Assembly (NCBI RefSeq): GCF_000002985.6
Contig: NC_003284.9
Location: forward strand, 10,478,001 to 10,542,000
Direction: 5' to 3'
Origin: Caenorhabditis elegans
Taxonomy: Eukaryota > Nematoda > Chromadorea > Rhabditida > Rhabditidae
DNA: 64,000 nucleotides
The translations under genes were made by a program, and so were the position numbers. The notes under the pieces are model-generated. The model was not told the DNA's origin, did no database searches, and saw nothing but the letters and a program-made list of their open reading frames with translations. Below are positions 1-11,775 of this stretch, one piece after another. Numbering within the stretch: position 1 is the first letter of the stretch; every line of letters begins with the position of its first letter.

Positions 1-2762
1 CAAAAATGTTAATGATAAAAAATGATGATCAAAGTAGGAAATTAGTGGCGAGAAAACAATAAATCATCAGAAAATGACTGATCTTGAGTAGAGTGCTTTT
101 TTTGTAGATTTCTGATTCTAAAACTGAAAAAAAAACTAAAAATGCTCGATGAGTCATACTAATTGAAAAATAATCAGATTGAAAACGTTAAAAATGTACT
201 TGCTAACATACTTCCATGGTTATTTTTGAACACAAATAAAGTTATATACATCTTTACCGGCACCAGAAGAAATCACCGCTAACCAATGTTCAGTTTTTAC
301 CTGAATATCCCTGAAAGTACAAAAAAATCAATGTTCAATCAAGTTTTTGCATGCCTTCGTGTGATGGCTCGCACCAAGTATTCTGACAGTTATAAAATGT
401 TTCCTGTGATCATGAATTTGAAAAAAAAAGAACTGATGGGAAAATGTGATATTCATAAATGAAATGTTTAATAAACAAAAAAGAACCGTCATCACAAATC
501 TACTCTGAAACGTTCACAGTTCCTAATTGACCAATTCAGAATTTTTTGTACTGACTTAATAAATATAAATTTACAGTTTTAAGAAACATAAATTGAATTA
601 TATAAATAAAAAAAAAAAAACTAAAATGAAGACGTGATGGAATGTTTCACGTATTAAAAAAGCTCTCGGACCGTTTGACATCCAGAAATTATGTGAAAGT
701 GATTTTCTAACCCTTTGACGTCAAAAAAGTTTTTCTTTTTTGAAAGATACGCTGTTTAGAAATACTTATACAGCTGATTTTAGAATCTCCAAAAAACCTT
801 CAATTACTTAACAAACTTTCTAAATAAAGAATTTTGATTTTGATTTTCTTTGAACTTCAAACCCCCCGTTAAAAAACCAAATTAAAAAAAAGATACCAGA
901 TTAATTTTAAAGTGAAAAATATAAATTTATTCCCGACTGTTAAAAACGGTTTATAAACGGAGTCACAACACTCATATACAACTATCGACACCAAATAAAT
1001 AACTTCGAAAGCTAATTGTGTCATTTCGGATATAGAGAGTAGTGTGAGCAGATGTGTTTTTGCAGAACTAAATTGATGACACTATTATGGAATATAATGA
1101 CCAAATGTTAAATGTGTTAAGGTTTGATATCAAAACCTGTATTTTCTTTTTATACAGAATTGATAATGTTATCTTCAATTGATTTCTACTTCTGAGCTAC
1201 GGCGATACGAGGACGCATTCTCAACGATAATGTTGCCATTTTGTCCTGATAATTTTTTTACTGATTGTTTCAGAACACCCATAGTTTTTCTCTATTAAAC
1301 GTTCATCCTTGACTTCCCCGAGTTTGCTGGCTGAATAGGAAATTTGAAGACAAAAAGGAAAGAATCGGCTCAAACGTCATGCAACTGATAAGGCGACCGT
1401 ACTTCATTTCAAAAGAAGCTCACTTACTGAGCGCAAACATTGAGAAATGAGAGCAAAAGAAGTGGTTTTACAACATGCTAATGTTTTTAGACCTTGTACC
1501 CAATAATATTACTGTAGTATACAGTTCGGAGAGCATATGGTTGAAATCTTGAAATACCAATTTATCACTAGTTTGATTGTGTTATCGATGTATAAAGATA
1601 TATTTTATCATTTTTGATTATTATCTGATATTGTGGGGTGTGAAGTAATATTATGTGCGTGTGTGGCTGATTATCGAAAAAAACTGAAAATTATCAATTT
1701 TTCTACAGGTTATCTTTTTTTGTTTTATTTTTCATTATTGTATTCTTCATACTCCTTATCCTGCCCGAATCACAAAAGTTCCAGACAACTTGAAGGTCGC
1801 ATCACGTTTTGTTTATAAGAATGTTGAACTGGTCAGCTTTGGAGACAGAACTGTCCTCCAAATGTTGAATATGTTTCCGTAAAACACACTGTGTAACAAA
1901 AAGCGTACCCTTTGATCCGGTATTCTTGAAAAAAAACATAGAAGGGCGTACTTTTCATATCTCACAAATATGCGTTTTTTATTTTATAATAATATCATTT
2001 ATTGATAATTATATGTATTTGTATGTTTTCTTGTCTTTAAAATTATGGTGTGACATCACAGTTTAAAAATTATATGAAAACTAATGAGTGAAAAGTTAAA
2101 AATGTATAGTTTGCCGTATTTTCTCCATTAGTATTGTATTCAAAACTTATTTCCAATTGGTGAGCACTATAAACTTTGTAGGGTAATTGAGGTTCAATAC
2201 TAATTTTTGAATATCTAGCTTTTGACAAATTATTCAAGTTTTGACAATGATGCCTTATCAAATTAAAAAAAATTACCATAAATTCTTGAAAGCTTTTGAT
2301 TTTGTTTCACTCTGTGAAGGATAGTAATTTATCAACATTTTAACTAGATACATCTGTTCTGGCAATAAATTAAAGCAAGACTATTACTATGTGCAGTATT
2401 AATAGCTGCATTGCAACTTGTTTGAAAGTTTCAGTGAAAACGCAAAAACTCAATTTAATTTTCAAGTTTGTTTGCAAAATTGGATATATGTATCCATCAA
2501 AAGTCTGATCGCCTGTTTTATCTACTTATTGTCTCCTCAGTTGATTTTTTTGTAGTTATTATAAACGCTACTTTGAAACCAATATTTTCTTCCTCATTCC
2601 ACTTTTTTCAATTACCAACTACCGTACATGCAATGATGGGCGGACCCGAGTCCCATGTTTGGCTGGAAGTGGGTGGTTGTCTGCGTATATGAGCGACAGA
2701 GGTCGGGGCTGAAACTGATAAGAATAGTCGACACTAACGCCATAATCGCTAGCCAGCCATCA

Positions 2763-2784
2763 TGCACACCGAGCTCGGTGTGCA
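2763..2784. repeat. 22 bp perfect palindrome in elt-2 promoter
   Basis: The half-site TGCACACCGAG at 2763-2773 is followed with no spacer by its exact reverse complement at 2774-2784. It lies 40 bp downstream of the ACTGATAAGA site at 2714. A dimeric factor site is possible but is inference. Confidence 0.85.
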
Positions 2785-2902
2785 CACCATCTTTCTTTTC
2801 AAACCAATACGCTTTGTGCCTTCATTGACAATTTTCTTTTTGATAAAATCAGCCTATCTATACTTCCCAATCATTTTTAGTCTTATCGTTGAACAGCTAT
2901 CG

Positions 2903-2925
2903 AGGTGCCACTGTTTTCACTGATA
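2903..2925 (+). repeat. promoter direct repeat, copy 1 (pairs with 3148-3170)
   Basis: These 23 nt, beginning AGGTGCCACTG and ending TGATA, recur at 3148-3170 with a single mismatch (C to T before TGATA). Copy 2 ends about 70 bp before the elt-2 start codon. Each copy ends in a GATA core, followed by TC in copy 1 and AG in copy 2. Confidence 0.8.
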
Positions 2926-3240
2926 TCTTCTAAGTTACTATGGCATTAACATCTTTGTGTTCTTATTTTATGGGTTATTTTAATTAATTTTTGCAGTTAA
3001 TTTTTGGAATGAGCAAGAAAATGTTAATTGTAATATCTTCGTCTGAAAATTGTCTTCAAATAGTTTTAATTTTAAAGGCAGTATTTAAGAAAATACACTT
3101 CTCGAAGCATTTTTGAATTTTTGAATTTTTAAACTGCTTGATGTTTTAGGTGCCACTGTTTTCATTGATAAGTTTTGATGTATAAATGCTTGATTTTCTT
3201 GGCATTCTAATAAAATAGAAACTAGAAAATAGATTATAGA

Positions 3241-5186
3241 ATGGATAATAACTACAATGATAATGTCAACGGCTGGGCCGAAATGGAACCATCTCAACCA
3301 ATGGGAGGTCTGCGCCTACCAACTCAGAACATGGATCCACCAGAGCAAAATAATGAGTCACAATTGAGTGAACTACCGAGAAGTAAACAAAACACTGAAA
3401 TGCTTGTGGATTATAAAATTATAAAATTTCAGTGAAAATTGATAATGATTACGCATCTCCAATTGAACGGCAAAGTGTTATCACAAGTGGCACAAATAAC
3501 TATGAGCCGAAAGTGGAAACTGTTACATCATGTAAGTGTGAATTCAAGTTATTTGGATTAATTCTTCCTTTTAGTTTTCCATACTGGCATAGACTACTCA
3601 AACTTTGGAATGTTGGACCAAACTACCATGCAACCGTTTTATCCTCTTTACAGTGGAATTCCCGTAAACACTCTTGGAACTTTTTCGGGATATACAAACT
3701 CGTAAGTCATGTTTTCAAGTTCTTACTTTCATATTCAAACTTTAGCATATACGACAAACCCTCTCTGTACGACCCCAGTATTCCTACCATTAACATCCCT
3801 TCTACTTATCCAACTGTGGCTCCAACTTACGAATGCGTCAAATGCTCACAAAGTTGTGGGGCCGGGATGAAGGCAGTAAACGGAGGGTAAGCTAGAAAAA
3901 TTTCGATGACTCAATAAACTACCGGATTAATATGTGCCTGTACACTGTTTGGAAATAAACTACAACGAATAATTTTCTAGAATGATGTGCGTCAACTGTT
4001 CAACACCAAAAACCACGTATTCTCCTCCAGTCGCGTATAGCACTTCTTTGGGACAACCCCCGATTCTGGAAATACCTTCAGAGCAGCCAACTGCTAAAAT
4101 TGCCAAGCAATCCTCTAAAAAGTCAAGTAGCTCAAATAGGGGGTCAAACGTAAGTTAAAGTTCGTTTGCAACAGTGTACAACAAATCAATACAGGGATCT
4201 GCGTCCCGTCGGCAGGGACTTGTGTGCTCCAATTGCAATGGTACCAACACAACTCTCTGGAGAAGAAATGCTGAAGGAGATCCGGTCTGCAAGTGAGTTT
4301 TTTTTTTTTTTTTTTTTTTCTAATGGTTTGTTTTTCAGTGCTTGCGGGCTTTACTTCAAACTCCATCACATCCCTCGGCCGACCTCAATGAAGAAAGAAG
4401 GTGCTTTACAGACAAGAAAGAGAAAATCAAAAAGCGGAGACTCTTCCACACCATCAACGTCACGGGCCCGAGAAAGGAAGTTTGAGAGAGCCTCTTCTTC
4501 GACCGAAAAGGCTCAAAGGTCATCTAACCGGCGTGCGGGAAGTGCAAAAGCAGACCGAGAACTGAGCACTGCTGCCGTCGCAGCTGCGACTGCCACATAT
4601 GTGTCACATGCCGACTTGTATCCCGTTTCCTCAGCTGCCGTCACCTTGCCAGATCAAACGTACAGTAATTACTATCAATGGAACACTGCCGCTACAGCTG
4701 GGTTGATGATGGGTACGTGATCAACTTTTATAAAATGAAAACTACTAACCTTGAAATAGTACTTAAAGTATGGTATTAATGGTGGATAGCGTTAATTACA
4801 ACAAAAACATAACTTCATAATATTGCATTCAAGCCCTCTAAGATATTCAAGCTTTTCAAAGTTTATTTTATTTCAGTTCCAAACGATCAAAACTACGTGT
4901 ATGCAGCAACAAACTACCAGACTGGCCTAAGACCTGCCGATGTGAGTATGAAGCTGTTTGCCACTTCCTCGCTTATCCCACCGGTTGAGTTGCTTTTCCC
5001 AATATTTTCCCATGTACACACCAAACAGTTGTCAAATATATTACCTTATCGAGTGCTCACCTTTCATGTTTGTTTCATTTCATAAGGAATACTTTTTAGA
5101 ACATCCAAGTTCATGTGATGCCAGTTCAGGATGATGAAACCAAAGCTGCGGCTCGCGATTTGGAAGCGGTCGACGGAGATTCTTAA
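3241..5186 (+). CDS. elt-2: ELT-2, intestinal GATA transcription factor
   Basis: Nine exons: 3241-3382, 3433-3531, 3575-3701, 3746-3886, 3981-4149, 4195-4292, 4339-4712, 4877-4941 and 5100-5186, giving 433 residues, the length I recall for ELT-2. It is the main terminal-differentiation factor of the worm intestine and binds TGATAA sites. An N-terminal degenerate finger (CVKC...CVNC, about residues 151-173) precedes the DNA-binding finger C237-X2-C240-X17-C258-X2-C261 with the usual LWRR and NACGLYFK signatures, then a basic tail rich in K, R and S. The C-terminus is rich in A, T, Y and Q. The codon for N259 is split by an intron in phase 2, which matters for the neighbouring genes. Exon 6 is followed by a 46 nt intron with a long T run. 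A polyadenylation signal AATAAA lies at 5424-5429. Confidence 0.97.
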
Positions 5187-7382
5187 ACATATAGAAATAT
5201 TGCTCAGCTCTTCCAAAGTTGTCCATTTTAATGCATAGTTTTGTATTCTCAAAAAAAAAACCATATTTGTATTATTTATCATACTGATTGCAATAACTGC
5301 CTTTTTAAAGTGTTTTCAAAGTGTTCATCCATACTTGTATAGTTTCAAAATGTTTTAAATATTTTTTCTCTAAATACTAACTCTAATAATTATACAAACA
5401 TGTGTACCCTACTTTTAGTTTTTAATAAAATTATTATGGTTCTGGGTGTTCTAGATGTAAATGATGGAAATTAACTACAGGATATCGTAAAAGCGTCATA
5501 AAACTTCAAAACTTATGATACTGTAGCAAAACTTTGTTATTTCAAATTAGCAAATATTTCTGATTACGGGTTCTTCAAAAAAAATTTAAAAAATACACTA
5601 ATTTATTTTTCAACGACGCCGGGCACCTGTGAACCAAGAAGATTGATACCGCGTATTTCATTGCCAAGGTTTGCGCCCATATTAACAAATTTTGAAATGA
5701 GACTTCTCAAAGTTTGCAATGGCTGTTTAAATTTTTGAAAAATGGCATAATATACAGTGCGTCCAACTTCTCTTGCCCCCCCCCCCCCCCTCTAATTTGG
5801 CGGTTTGAAACAGTTCGGTAGCGCATGTTGAAAAACTTATGCTGGTGTGAAGTTTCTTTCAAAATAAATTTATTAATTGCAAAGAATACCCCGATTTTAC
5901 CGAAAATTGTCAAAAATCAGAGGGGGTGCTATAGAAGTTGGACCGCCATTTTTCCAATATTTTGACCTAATTTCCTTGTTTTTTATATATTATCATTATA
6001 AAAGTTAGGGAGCATATGTTTTTCAACATTTGACCTTCGTTCATTCGTTCATTGGAAAAATTTTGGGGATGTATAAGCAAGAACTACCATTTTTTCAAAT
6101 GTTTAGAACCTGCTTAAAAGTTGGAAACAACTCATAAGTTTGAGATGACACATGTTCATCAATATTCAAACTGTTCCCTGAACGCCAATGCATTATTTTG
6201 CTGAGAAAAATGTCATGGCGTTTTTCTGATTTTTGAGTTGAATAAAAGTGCATTTCCATCAATCATTCGGTGCTGCAGATATCACACGGATATGTCACCG
6301 TTTTTATATTTTCAGTTTTCATATCAAAGTGGCCCTTTGGCACAGCTTCTCTGATTTATTGATAGAAGAGTGTGATTTTTTATCAAAACCATTTAGATCT
6401 GTTTCAAATTTTCTCTGATGTTTGAAAATCGTTGAAGAAACATATAGGTCACTTTTTTTTTGCAAGACAACAAACGAGTGAACTGATGAAATTTAATTTT
6501 AATTACTCAATAATGTCGCAAACATACTGACCCAACTTTTATGCAGAAAAACATTAATTGCACAATGGGCAGCCCCGTTTTCTGGAACAAGGGGTTTGTT
6601 TGTTTTTGAAAAAACAAGTATTTTAAGTAAAACTGCTCTTGTTCCAAGTTTTGTGAAGACGTATGCAAAAGCTGAATCAAATTCAGGCAATCCTCGGGTG
6701 GATGTTTGGATTTATAAAACTCAAAAATACGTCAGATTGATTTTCTTATTGTATTTACTTCATTTTAAATGTTTTTTTTCGGCCACAACTCGTTAGTACG
6801 TGATGTGTGATATAAAATGTGCAACTGAACTGATGAAATCTAATAAGAACTTTTATTAAAAATTGTTATATCAGCAACGGTAATACTTTTTAGTGCACAT
6901 TGATATGCTCAGTTTCCTTGTTGATCTAAAGTTTATTTCAGTTATTCTCCTAAAATTCCTTCAGTTGCACAGCGTTTTGCCTGTTACTGAAATCGGCACC
7001 TATACTTAGTTAGTGGTGGTTTGCTTTGATTGGCAAAATTACTCATTTTTCGAGATTTATGCGTGAAAACACTAATAGGCGTAGGTATATACTTATCAGT
7101 GTTCTCACAGAACAATCATTTGAAAACCAATTTAGGAGAAGTTAATTTTCTTTTGGCTGAATAAGTGTAAAATTTTAATTTTGGAAAAATTGCTTTTTTA
7201 CATAAGTTTTGATTTCAAGTTGTGTTTCTTATGAATATTACGAAACCAATCTTGCAATGAAACCGAAACGCCTATCTAGGAAAGAGGTGGATGAGAAAAC
7301 ATGATTACGGTAGATTATGTTTTCACACTGCATTTGTCCGTTTCAATCTAACAATCGTTCATCTTTTTTATAGGCCATTCAC
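5187..7382. other. intergenic DNA between elt-2 and the next GATA-like gene
   Basis: Holds the elt-2 3' UTR with AATAAA at 5424 and a small inverted-repeat element at 5761-5943 with a C homopolymer run. No ORF here has splice sites or composition suggesting coding. A short ATG-led segment near 7257 could be an upstream exon of the next gene, but no good donor follows it. Confidence 0.6.
5761..5943. repeat. small inverted-repeat (MITE-like) element
   Basis: GTCCAACTTCT at 5761-5771 is matched by its exact reverse complement at 5933-5943. Inside the left arm is an uninterrupted run of about 15 C, and inside the right arm a G-rich run, so the ends can fold back. A non-autonomous element is the likeliest explanation; no coding capacity is seen. 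Confidence 0.6.
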
Positions 7383-8659
7383 ATGCAACACTTTTGTGAT
7401 AATCTTTCAACACCCGGTTGCAAGAAAATTCGCCGGAACATCTTTGGAAATTGCTTGTACTGTGCATGCAGAACTTCATCTCAAATAACTAGCGAAGGTG
7501 TTCGAGAATTCGTATGCAAGTAAGTTTTTTTTTCAAATTCAATTACCACATAAGTTTTGTTCAGAACGTGTAAAATTAACGAAGGTATTTTTACATATAA
7601 ATGTGACAATTGCAAATGCTGGAATAAAGGATCGAGGAAACCAACGTTACATCCTGTTACTGATATACCAATTTGTTGGTATGCAATTTTAATTGAGAAC
7701 ATTGAGCAGTATTTATTTATCAATTTCAGGAAGTGTTACTTATACTTCAAAGAGTACAGGAAAAATCGTCCATCGGAGATGTAAGTATACTTTTACTTTT
7801 ACATAACTTTTTGATTATTTCAAAATATTAAAACTTCAGTTTGAAGCTGATAATGAAAAAGCCAGCTACCATGCCTCCTGTACAAAACAAGTAGGCAAAG
7901 CTAGAGAAGATATTATCAAGGCAAAATCAGATTTTCAGACTGCCAAGCACTCCTCCAGAACATGTTTGTGAAAAATGCTCGCATTGTACTGCAATTATAT
8001 GCAGTCATTGTTACCCCTACAACTCGTATTCGCATCCAAAAACTACGAAGCTTGTCTGCAGGTTTTGGTTCTTTATTTTCAAAAGTTTAGCCTTGACATA
8101 TCTGTGTTTCTTTTCAGAAACTGTCATCTGTATTTTCATCACTACAAGACTGACCGTCCAGTTAAGCTTGAAATGTACGGTATTAATGTTCTGAATTGTT
8201 TTCTGATCTGTGATGTTTAGGAAACGGAAGTCACGAAAGAACAAAAAACATAATTTTGAGGAAAAGCAACCAAATCAAAGTATTCAATCAACCAGGTCAG
8301 TTTAATTACTCTGTAATACACAAGTGATTTATATTATTAAATTTAGTCATCATTATAACCCGGTTGTGACCGAAAACACTAAAAATTATATCCAATTCGA
8401 CACAGTGTTTGAGAATCTGGACACGTTTCACCCGTTTGACAGCAATATTAATCCAAGAAATGACTACTGGGATCAGCAGTATCACCAAGCTTCACCATCA
8501 TCACTGCAGCCAACATTTTTCATTGGTGGCTATAGTCAAGATTATTATCAAAATGGATATTCACACCAAATGCCTACCACGTTTGAAGATTACTATTCTT
8601 ATCCCCAAAATGTTCCAGTTTATGATTCCCGCAATCCGAATCATTTTTATGGGTACTGA
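7383..8659 (+). CDS. divergent protein with two degenerate GATA-like fingers
   Basis: Eight exons: 7383-7519, 7565-7678, 7730-7780, 7840-7890, 7939-8061, 8118-8174, 8221-8295 and 8347-8659, all with 45-59 nt introns and in-frame joins, giving 306 residues. The start is chosen because TTTTTATAG, a possible trans-splice acceptor, ends 9 nt before ATG 7383. Module A has C59-X2-C62-X20-C83-X2-C86 followed by YLYFKEYRKNRP; module B has C139-X2-C142-X15-C158-X2-C161 followed by HLYFHHYKTDRP. Both resemble the second half of the ELT-2 finger (C-X2-C-GLYFK...RP). Extra CxxC pairs precede each finger. A basic stretch (MKRKSRKNKK) follows module B, then a Y/N/Q-rich tail. Codons W84 and R159 are split in phase 2 exactly where elt-2 splits N259. 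A DNA-binding role is inferred; finger spacing is non-canonical, so binding may be altered or lost. Confidence 0.75.
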
Positions 8660-9889
8660 TGTAGTTTTTTTTAAATTTCTGCAGTGTTAGGAAAGTTGTG
8701 ATGATGGTCTCCAGTATTTTTCTATTTGCATTCCACTTTTTAGAAAAATTGTTCCACAAAAGTTGTTAACAAATTATTGAATGTGTAGTTGTAACAGCGC
8801 ATTCTGAAAATCTCCCCGTAGAAAATTAGAGACAGTTCTATAATTATAATATTTCTGAATAAATTGCATCTTCAAACGAGTTGCTTGGAAATACTCAATG
8901 GTGAATAAGTATGTTAACAATGAAGTGATCCGACTTTTCTGAAAAAAAAAGCAAAAAATAAGTATGGGAATTTGGTTAGGAGCTTACTATTGGTATTCAA
9001 TAGTTTATCATTAGTTTAAAACTTTCGTTTTGTTCATCACTTTATGCAACTGCTATTTTTATTTTTAAGCTAAAAAATGTAATGGCTGAATTTTGTAGTC
9101 ACACCTATTACTATGCTTTGAAATTTTCTCCATGATATGATAAAAAACATGTATAAGCGGAACATCACAAACGTTTTCCGTGTATTCAATTTGCGTTTGT
9201 TCAATTTGAACTGAGTTCAAAAATTAATATCATATATTTATAGGCCGTGTTCTGTTCTTGAAGAACCTGTGAGCACCTTTATGACAATTAGTTAAATGAA
9301 ATTATGGGTTTTAGTCAATGTACTTGAAACTAATAAACGTTGATTCCATACAAACTTTTGATTAAGATTTTCCTCAGGTTGTCTAAATACTTCTTCTTAA
9401 CGTAAATAAAAAACTCACAACTTCAATTTTCAATGTTTCAAATATACACTTTTATTGTAATAATATACATAAGTTGAATAATACAACTAGGAGAATGAAT
9501 TTTTTTCAAAAATCAGTTAAATGAATAATGGCCAACACCGACTAGCCTTTAGATGCAGAATGATCCGTTTCTACAACAAGGCTTGTGAGAAAAGAAGCAG
9601 CAGTCTGCATTATAAGATATTTCTGTGTCTCGTTTCCAATGAAGAATGTGTTTGATAACATCTCTAGTGGACTGAGAAACCTGATTATTGGATATGATTC
9701 GCACTGTTACCGAAAATACTGCTACTAGAATATTGGCTAACATTTTTTTAAACTCGGGGTTTATAGAGAAATAGTAAATTGATAAAAACAGGTTCAATCA
9801 AGTTAGAGGTATTCTAAAAACAGTTACAAAAAGGAAGATCACATGCCCACACAATTTTAGTTTTTTTAACCCACACAAATGTTGCACAG
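8660..9889. other. intergenic, nothing clear
   Basis: AT-rich sequence with the 3' flank of the finger gene (AATAAA near 8858). A minus-strand 82-codon ORF at 9549-9797 has no supporting splice signals or recognisable motif. Confidence 0.5.
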
Positions 9890-10489
9890 ATGTGTGTCCT
9901 TCAGTATCGAGATATCAATTATTTCATTGATAAAATAGAAAGTTTTGACGACGAGTGGGTACAACTTGAAATTTTGCGTATCGTTAGAAATCTGATTCTA
10001 TTAGAAAAAGAGGCATTAGTTCGGAAGTTTTTTGCAAATGTCGAGTTCAATGCAATAGAGTTTGTTTTTAAACTGTTGTCTCTGATAAAAATGTTAATAA
10101 TTTTTAGGCGAATGCTCGAAAAATGGGATTCCAACAGATTGTACTCGATTTTTTCAATACTAGCAATTATCTTTAACAAAATAGAAAAAAATCACACACT
10201 AGACGATTTATGGAACAAAATTCATCAAATAATGAAGGACTCTTTCTTGAAATTGTCGGATCAACAAATAACCGTTGGCGTTATTCATACAATATTGTCA
10301 ACTGCAAATGCGGTAGGATCTTTTTATTGGGCTCTTTTTACAATTCGATTTATTCTTCAAAATAATCCAGCAAAGAAACATGTCATAAAAAATTCAAACT
10401 TTTACAATTACATGATTAAGCCAAGAGTGAATTCAGAGAAAATCGAATCACTTATTAAAAATATTATGTCATCGTTAAAGCCCAGTTGA
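9890..10489 (+). CDS. orphan, helix-rich hypothetical protein
   Basis: An open frame of 199 codons, or 183 if a typical 48 nt worm intron at 10060-10107 (GTTTGT...TTTTTAG, length divisible by three) is removed. ATG 9890 directly follows GTTGCACAG, a possible trans-splice acceptor. The product is rich in I, L, F, K and N with amphipathic patches, compatible with an ARM/HEAT-like helical protein, but I do not recognise the family. No signal peptide, zinc motif or catalytic motif is seen. It lies between two GATA-like genes on the same strand. It could be a real small gene or a surviving piece of a larger one. Confidence 0.45.
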   Translation: MCVLQYRDINYFIDKIESFDDEWVQLEILRIVRNLILLEKEALVRKFFANVEFNAIEFVFKLLSLIKMLIIFRRMLEKWDSNRLYSIFSILAIIFNKIEKNHTLDDLWNKIHQIMKDSFLKLSDQQITVGVIHTILSTANAVGSFYWALFTIRFILQNNPAKKHVIKNSNFYNYMIKPRVNSEKIESLIKNIMSSLKPS

Positions 10490-10951
10490 AGCCGGTATCG
10501 AAAATGGGACTTTTTTTGGAGTAGCATTCATTTTATCCTTTGTGTGTGTAACATTTAACCAAAACTGTTTTGTTTCTTCTGTCGCTTTTTGTGTTATTTT
10601 AAATTTTGCATTGCCTACTTTGTTAAATAGTAGGTTAATGAAATTTAAAAAATAAACCATTTTTGATTTTTTATGGATAATATTCTTTGGTTGATGCGAA
10701 CGATGATAATTAGAGCAAACGCCTCTGTCTCTGTCACATATTTATTGTTAACCATCATGATACATAAAGCCGTGAGACAATTAAACTTAATCTGTTAAAA
10801 TAGATTATTACAGTTTTTCTCATTTTTCAATCAAAACAATATTTTTGTCTCTTAAAAATGAACTTTTGTTATCAATGCTACAAGAATCAATCATTTTCCC
10901 AGTTTTCTAATGGGTTTTATTACTCCGTTTCATTTTTTTTCGGGTATCTAG
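10490..10951. other. intergenic; possible upstream exon at 10858
   Basis: ATG 10858 opens a short reading frame with a CYQC pair (MNFCYQCYKN), reminiscent of a zinc-ligand exon. Its available donors leave phase 2, which does not fit the frame of the exon starting at 10952, so it is not joined to that gene here. Confidence 0.35.
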
Positions 10952-11775
10952 GTCTTCTGTACTTTTAACGCAACAGAAAAGATAAGATCGGAAAACAAAG
11001 ATTTTTGCATTCCGCTTATTCAGTGGCCAATACACATTTTCACCGGGACCGTAGAGGTAATAATGGACTTTGAAGTCAAAACGGAATTGGATCTGAAAAT
11101 GTTTGAAAATCACAGGTGAGTAAGTCAGCTTGAAAAATTTTTAATTGGAAATTATTGAAAATTCAGAAGAAAACGTCACTACCATAATGCGTTTAAAGAA
11201 CTTCAAATTTTAAACAAGAAAAAAAGGAAGCAAAACAGTTCAGCAAATGATCTATTTTTAACACGGTTCAAGTTTGTTATCTAGTAATTAACTAATGAAA
11301 TGTTTCTAAGATTTTCAGTGTAAAACCACATTCAACTTTTCAATGGCAAGTGGATTGTGGGACTTTTGAAACTGATGACTTATTACGGACTATAATGTAA
11401 AAAATATAACAGAATAGAATAACCAATACACTAGTTTTGCAGATCCATGCACGTAAAAGACGTCAATCTTCAAGTTTTATATCACTTCAGTGTTTCATAT
11501 TCAACATGTATAATGCTAAGCATTTTAGCTCTTACAGGCGGTAAAGAGAACAATAACGAAATCGAAAAATTTGATGCTTATTGTGACAGTTGTGGAATTG
11601 TAGTTATCAAAGGGTTAAGAACCGACCCATTCACAAAACATCAAGTATGCGCGTATGTAGTGATTTTATGTACATTCATTGAAATTGTGAGACTTTTTTC
11701 AGACTCTGTTCATTGCACCGAACATTTGTGTACATTTATCCAAATCAATACCAAAATATTGACATGTCGTACTGA
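10952..11775 (+). CDS. protein with one degenerate GATA-like finger (5' end unresolved)
   Basis: Exons 10952-11115, 11167-11265, 11319-11396, 11443-11652 and 11703-11775 join in frame. The first exon is open from an acceptor (GGTATCTAG) but its first in-frame ATG is 11063, so the true start is unresolved. An early basic region (RRKRHYHN, then KKKRKQN) is followed near the C-terminus by C-DS-C-X18-C-AL-C, the GATA finger layout (C-X2-C-X17/18-C-X2-C). The tryptophan of the first loop is replaced by leucine and GLYFK is lost. The codon after the third cysteine (VC-A) is split in phase 2, the same place as in elt-2. The protein stops 23 residues after the finger, so the basic tail normally needed for DNA contact is absent. 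Function unknown. Confidence 0.65.

Larger units (their letters stand above)
1..3240 (+). promoter_or_regulatory. elt-2 upstream regulatory region
   Basis: No convincing coding exon is visible in these 3.2 kb. Two extended GATA sites of the form ACTGATAAGR lie at 1384-1393 and 2714-2723, the class of site ELT-2 and other endodermal GATA factors are known to bind, so direct autoregulation is plausible. TGATAA cores also occur near 2840 and 3166. The 2630-2790 stretch is GC-richer than its surroundings and holds a 22 bp perfect palindrome. A 23 nt near-identical repeat occurs at 2903-2925 and 3148-3170. The paralogue elt-4, known to lie upstream of elt-2, is not seen and is presumably left of the window. 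Confidence 0.7.

Noticed and set aside
1..3240. elt-4 gene
   Set aside because: It is known to lie upstream of elt-2, but no GATA finger is found in these 3.2 kb on either strand.
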